Assembly (NCBI RefSeq): GCF_040436345.1
Contig: NC_133230.1
Location: 28,233,551 to 28,297,550, forward strand
Direction: 5' to 3'
From: Pagrus major
Lineage: Eukaryota > Chordata > Actinopteri > Spariformes > Sparidae
Length of the DNA stretch: 64,000 nucleotides
Shown here: positions 63,570 through 64,000 of the stretch, in pieces
Layout: every line of letters starts with the position of its first letter
How positions within the stretch are numbered: the first letter of the stretch is position 1
Notes under the pieces: generated by a model
What the model was told of the DNA's origin: nothing
The model's database searches: none
The model's input: the letters and a program-made list of their open reading frames with translations, nothing else
Translations under genes and position numbers: made by a program

Positions 63570-63770
63570 GCTCAACTATTGGATGGATTGCCATGAAATT
63601 TGCACAGTCATTGCCCCCAGAAGCTGAATCGTAAGGACGATATATCTCAACATCCATGAAAGACATTTTGTACAGACATTCAGTAAACACAGAGGATGTA
63701 TGCTAATGACTTTTGTGATAATTCTTCTTTTCTCTAGTGCCACCAATAAGTGTACATTTGTGGTTTTGCC
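63570..63770 (+). repeat. Dispersed teleost repeat fragment
   Basis: CTCAACTATTGGATGGATTG, CCATGAAATTTG and, downstream, CTAATGACTTTTGTGAT, CTCTAGTGCCACCA and TTTGTGGTTTT occur in the order of a very common interspersed repeat of fish genomes, as I remember it. It is worn, with no visible ends. Family name not assigned. Confidence 0.5.
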
Positions 63771-63913
63771 TGGAAAACCAAGTCAAGTCAAAGCATTCAT
63801 ATTCACAATTATAAACAAGTAAAACAATAGGATAAAAAATTATATCTCCGAAAGATGCACAATTCACAAATATACAGTATCAATACACTCAGTATAATAC
63901 AAATATATAGTAT

Positions 63914-64000
63914 TGTCACAATCTCAAATTCTGTGGTGGATTTTTGTGTGTGGTGTTTTTTTGCTTTCTGTTGTGCTTGCAGAGGTGCACTGAGAGGTTG
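63914..64000 (+). mobile_element. Partial LTR-like copy running off the window (fossil)
   Basis: Begins TGTCACAATCTCAAATTC at 63914 and matches the reverse complement of the element at 59512-60119 over its first ~85 bp (shared words GTGGATTT, TTTTTTG, TTGTGCTT, AGAGGTGCACTGA). It lies in the opposite orientation, so the two are independent insertions and not one element's pair of LTRs. The rest lies beyond the window. Confidence 0.6.

Overview
The window looks like nuclear DNA of a teleost fish, most likely a spiny-rayed (acanthomorph) species. The evidence is several teleost-typical Tc1-like transposons, an L2/UnaL2-type 3' tail, short hAT-type non-autonomous relics, many CA/TG and TA microsatellites and an AT-leaning, gene-poor background. 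I see no complete ordinary host gene and no RNA gene. Most short open frames are chance or repeat-derived.

Layout. 1-2.4 kb (perhaps to 3.3 kb): the 3' end of an intron-bearing hAT-transposase-derived gene on the minus strand. 3.3-16.5 kb: intergenic DNA with microsatellites, a purine-rich stretch (9.3-10.1 kb), a MITE-like element with long inverted arms (7.9-8.3 kb), a degraded hAT-type end (6.15-6.23 kb) and a 405-bp solo LTR with a 4-bp target duplication (11.39-11.79 kb). 16.55-23.9 kb: three Tc1-like transposons of three different families, set end to end in TA repeats. The first carries one premature stop. The second is decayed and has lost a catalytic Asp. The third has an intact 337-codon DD34E transposase, but one of its inverted repeats is split by a ~2.4-kb solo LTR flanked by TCTG/TCTG.

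24.7-58.8 kb: the dominant feature, a ~34-kb head-to-tail satellite array of about 65 monomers of 522/523 bp. Two length types (A/B) alternate irregularly. Larger periods are superimposed: a nine-monomer (4,703-bp) higher-order repeat, and a block copied 13,586 bp away. Each monomer carries a promoter-like cluster (CACGTG or CATGTG, GATTGGCT, GGCCCCGCC). A subset also has a GTAAGT donor-like site 81 bp upstream of a pyrimidine-rich TTTCAG acceptor-like site. A strongly diverged single monomer lies outside the array at about 60.6 kb.

58.8-64 kb: right flank with an L2-type 3' tail, a ~600-bp LTR-like element (59.5-60.1 kb), a second partial copy of the same family in the opposite orientation running off the window end, a dispersed teleost repeat at 63.6 kb, and otherwise featureless intergenic DNA.

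The pieces do not form a pathway. The window records repeated transposon landing in TA-rich DNA beside a satellite that has grown by unequal exchange.
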